A stretch of 31,512 bases of DNA. It comes from CAYWIT01 sp964458415 (GTDB lineage Bacteria; Pseudomonadota; Alphaproteobacteria; Micavibrionales; UBA2020). The notes beneath the pieces are model-generated. The model ran no database searches and had not been told where the DNA came from. It saw only the letters and a program-made list of their open reading frames with translations. The DNA lies in contig CAYWIT010000026.1 in the NCBI GenBank assembly GCA_964458415.1, positions 1 through 31,512 on the forward strand. Reading direction: 5' to 3'. The position numbers and the translations under genes were made by a program. Positions 29,290 to 31,512 of the stretch are shown piece after piece. The stretch's first letter is position 1, and each line of letters starts with the position of its first letter.

Positions 29290-30276
29290 TCAGGCCGCGT
29301 TGAAGACCGTGTCTTCAAAGGCCTCTTCCCAGCTGCCCTGCGTCGAGGCTTTGGAATACTCTGTGGCGCGGTTTTCAAAGAAGTTGGTATGTTCGGCGCC
29401 GTTGAGCATGGAATCCATCCAGGGCAGCGGGTTTTTCTCGGAGGCATAAACCGGTTTCAGCCCCAGCTGGCTCAGGCGGCGATCCGCGATATAGCGGATG
29501 TAATTCTTGACTTCCTGCGCCGTCAGGCCCTCGATCTGGCCCATTTCGAAAGCAAGATCGATAAAGGCATCTTCGTGCGCGATAATGGTTTTGCAGGCGG
29601 CGGTGATCTCGTCTTGCAGGGACTGCGTCCAGACTTCCGGATTTTCCTCGATGAAGGTTTTGAACAAGCGGATAATCGAAAGCGTGTGCAGGGTTTCGTC
29701 ACGTACCGACCAGGTGATGATCTGTCCCATGCCTTTCATCTTGTTAAAGCGTGGGAAGTTCATCAGCATGGCGAAGGAGGCAAAGAGCTGCATGCCTTCG
29801 GTAAAGCCGCCGAACACGGCCATGGTCAGGGCGATGTTGTGCTTGTCGTCCACGTTGAAGTTCTGCATATAGTCGTATTTGTCCTTCATCTCCTTGTATT
29901 TGAGGAAGGCGGAATATTCCGTTTCCGGCATGCCGATGGTGTCGAGCAGGTGCGAATAGGCGGCGACATGGATCGTTTCCATGTTTGAAAAGGCTGCCAG
30001 CATCATCTGGATCTCGGTCGGCTTGAATACGCGGGTATAATGCCGCATATAGCAGTTGTTTACCTCAACGTCGGCCTGTGTGAAAAAGCGGAAAATCTGG
30101 GTCAGCAGGTTGCGCTCGGACGGCGTCAGTTTCTGCTTCCAGTCGCGCACGTCTTCGGCCAGCGGTACTTCCTCGGGCAGCCAGTGGATGCGTTGCTGCG
30201 TCAGCCAGGCCTCATAGGCCCAAGGGTAATGGAACGGCTTGTAGACGTGGTTGTTTTCAGCGAGCAGACGGGACAT
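29290..30276 (-). CDS. nrdB: ribonucleoside-diphosphate reductase class Ia, beta subunit
   Basis: The radical-generating R2 subunit; with NrdA it reduces ribonucleoside diphosphates to deoxy forms. 328 residues. Di-iron ligands align by spacing with E. coli NrdB: D69, E100, H103, E160, E194 and H197, and the radical tyrosine is Y107 (in ETIHVAAYSHL). The C-terminal tail (GSWEEAFEDTVFNAA) is the flexible part that docks to NrdA. The ATG at 30276 follows directly on the stop of the 58-residue gene (TAAATG), with GGGGGA in that gene as ribosome site. It is the last gene of the nrd unit. Confidence 0.96.
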   Translation of the reverse strand: MSRLLAENNHVYKPFHYPWAYEAWLTQQRIHWLPEEVPLAEDVRDWKQKLTPSERNLLTQIFRFFTQADVEVNNCYMRHYTRVFKPTEIQMMLAAFSNMETIHVAAYSHLLDTIGMPETEYSAFLKYKEMKDKYDYMQNFNVDDKHNIALTMAVFGGFTEGMQLFASFAMLMNFPRFNKMKGMGQIITWSVRDETLHTLSIIRLFKTFIEENPEVWTQSLQDEITAACKTIIAHEDAFIDLAFEMGQIEGLTAQEVKNYIRYIADRRLSQLGLKPVYASEKNPLPWMDSMLNGAEHTNFFENRATEYSKASTQGSWEEAFEDTVFNAA

Positions 30277-30453
30277 TTATTTTTTCCCCCGGAAAAGAAT
30301 TTGTTGACCGTTCGACGTCAGGCAGACGCCTTCCGGACAGGGTTCGATCAGGTCGAGGCGCGCGAGTTTTTCCAGATGGCTGCGCGATGGCGCAACGCTC
30401 TGGTCACGTTTGGCGATAATTTCCAGCGTTTGCAGTTCGGCGGTATGGAGCAT
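30277..30453 (-). CDS. 58-residue winged-helix-like protein between nrdA and nrdB
   Basis: A short ORF between nrdA and nrdB encoding MLHTAELQTLEIIAKRDQSV, then APSRSHLEKLARLDLIEPCP and EGVCLTSNGQQILFRGKK. The plan is helix, turn, recognition-like helix (SHLEKLARLDLIE) and a short wing (VCLTSNGQQIL), like a minimal winged helix. Its ATG at 30453 is 12 nt after the nrdA stop with AAGGAAAC in between, and its TAA touches the nrdB ATG. Tight packing at both ends shows it is a true gene of the operon. A DNA-binding or regulatory role is inferred from shape only. Confidence 0.75.
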   Translation of the reverse strand: MLHTAELQTLEIIAKRDQSVAPSRSHLEKLARLDLIEPCPEGVCLTSNGQQILFRGKK

Positions 30454-30465
30454 GGCGTTTCCTTC

Positions 30466-31512
30466 TTACTGGCAGGACAGGCATTCATCGTATTTGGCGG
30501 GTGCCGCGGCGGAGCCGGAGGTGCTTTCCGTCCGCTTCAGCTTGCCGTCGCCGCCATGCGCGTTTTCGGCGCGCTGGATGGATTTCGAGCGGCAGTAGTA
30601 TAGCGACTTGACGCCGTGTTTCCACGCCATCCAATGAATCTGGTGCAGGTCGCGCTTGTGCACGTCGGCGGGCAGGAAGACGTTGAGAGACTGCGCCTGA
30701 CAGATGTAGGGCGTGCGGTCGGCGGCGTGTTCGATCAGCCAGCGCTGGTCGAGTTCAAAGGCGGTTTTGAAGACGTCTTTTTCATCCTGACTGAGGAAGT
30801 CGAGATGCTGGACAGAGCCTTCATGGGTGATGATATTGGTCCAGACCTCTTCGTTGTTGAGGCCTTTTTGCTCCAGCAAAATCTCCAGATGCCGGTTGCG
30901 CACGAAATGCGAGCCCGAGAGCGTCTTGTGCGTATAGGCATTGGCGGTATTCGGCTCGATCCCCGGCGAGGCGCCGCCGGTGATGATGGAGATGGACGCG
31001 GTGGGCGCAATCGCGATCTTGTTCGAAAACCGTTCCATGATGCCGTATTCCTTGGCATCGGGGCAGGGCCCGCGTTCGTGCGCCAGCTTGACCGAGGCCG
31101 CATCGGCCTGAAGCTTCAGGTGCTTGAACATGCGTTTGTTCCAGACTTTGGCCATGACGCCTTCAAGCGGGATCATTTTTGACTGCAGGAAGGAGTGGAA
31201 GCCCATGATGCCGAGACCTACCGAGCGTTCGCGCATGGCGGCGTATTTCGCGCGCATCATGCTGTCGGGGGCGCGGCGGATGAAGTCTTCCAGCACGTTG
31301 TCGAGGAAGCGCATGCAGTCCTCGATGAAAGTCGGGTGATCTTCCCATTCCTCGAATTTCTCAAGGTTGAGGGAGGACAGGCAGCAGACGGCGGTGCGTT
31401 CCTGCCCATGGTGGTCCTTGCCGGTTGGCAGGGTGATTTCGCAGCACAGGTTCGACATTTTCACGTTCAGGCCGGCGAGCTTGTGATGCTCGGGGATGGC
31501 GCGGTTGACGTG
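30466..31512 (-). CDS. nrdA: ribonucleoside-diphosphate reductase class Ia, alpha subunit, C-terminal part
   Basis: The catalytic R1 subunit; the last 348 residues are in the window and the gene continues past the right edge (the frame is open to 31512). The active-site segment MSNLCCEITLPT holds the Asn, Cys and Glu that correspond to N437, C439 and E441 of E. coli NrdA, and AVCCLSSLNL holds the partner cysteine. The radical-transfer tyrosines are in SLYYCRS. The C-terminal redox pair is the final CLSC (ECLSCQ), which reduces the active-site disulphide. Order is nrdA, small wHTH gene, nrdB. Confidence 0.96.
   Translation of the reverse strand, partial: HVNRAIPEHHKLAGLNVKMSNLCCEITLPTGKDHHGQERTAVCCLSSLNLEKFEEWEDHPTFIEDCMRFLDNVLEDFIRRAPDSMMRAKYAAMRERSVGLGIMGFHSFLQSKMIPLEGVMAKVWNKRMFKHLKLQADAASVKLAHERGPCPDAKEYGIMERFSNKIAIAPTASISIITGGASPGIEPNTANAYTHKTLSGSHFVRNRHLEILLEQKGLNNEEVWTNIITHEGSVQHLDFLSQDEKDVFKTAFELDQRWLIEHAADRTPYICQAQSLNVFLPADVHKRDLHQIHWMAWKHGVKSLYYCRSKSIQRAENAHGGDGKLKRTESTSGSAAAPAKYDECLSCQ

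Noticed and set aside
1..31512. Mobile element or genomic island
   Set aside because: No transposase, integrase, tRNA-flanked junction or terminal repeat was seen. The excisionase-like segment at 17857 is a single domain without a neighbouring integrase.

Overview
The window looks like chromosomal DNA of an alphaproteobacterium of moderately high G+C. The evidence is a three-gene bc1 operon (Rieske, cytochrome b, separate cytochrome c1), a class Ia ribonucleotide reductase, and housekeeping proteins such as L35/L20, PyrE and TrmL that read as alphaproteobacterial. I cannot name the genus. The wealth of ankyrin genes would fit a Micavibrio-like, predatory or host-associated lineage, but that is a guess. 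No transposase, integrase, CRISPR array, rRNA or tRNA gene was seen.

Layout. 1-453 (minus): rpmI and the start of rplT behind a good sigma70 promoter. 742-2201 (plus): a PilZ protein, a small membrane protein and pyrE. 2273-3944 (plus): a small ankyrin protein, a ten-cysteine secreted protein and a two-span membrane protein. 3945-6032 (minus): glgX. 6250-12260 (plus): five ankyrin or ankyrin-like genes, each overlapping the next by 4 nt. Four of them share a roughly 95-residue C-terminal module, with a P-x-LW motif, that I do not recognise. 12318-17015: a tandem DUF3592-like membrane protein, a small minus-strand gene, two TM-hairpin proteins and an ankyrin protein with an N-terminal export or anchor segment. 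17101-18600: a GNAT acetyltransferase and a protein with a possible excisionase-like HTH. 18602-19725 (minus): a TM protein coupled to trmL. 19952-22537: petABC. 22658-24394: a Na/Pi cotransporter-PhoU fusion that appears to start at ATT. 24395-24594: an intergenic stretch with a strong terminator and a possible small RNA. 24595-26870: an N-formylglutamate amidohydrolase-like protein and a degenerate double RelA/SpoT-HD-like protein. 26882-29170 (minus): two small genes, a DUF6782-like metallopeptidase and an ankyrin protein. 29290-31512 (minus): nrdA, a 58-residue winged-helix-like gene, and nrdB.

How it fits together. The housekeeping genes sit in short ordinary operons. Between them is a lineage-specific set of ankyrin, TM-hairpin and hypothetical proteins, many ending in a short proline-rich tail or a Phe-containing tail. 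The candidate undescribed system is the translationally coupled operon at 6250-12260 with its shared C-terminal module. Its function is unknown; protein-protein interaction is the only role the repeats suggest. Several genes are too short for routine ORF calling or begin at unusual codons. Promoter calls are by eye from hexamer match and spacing.
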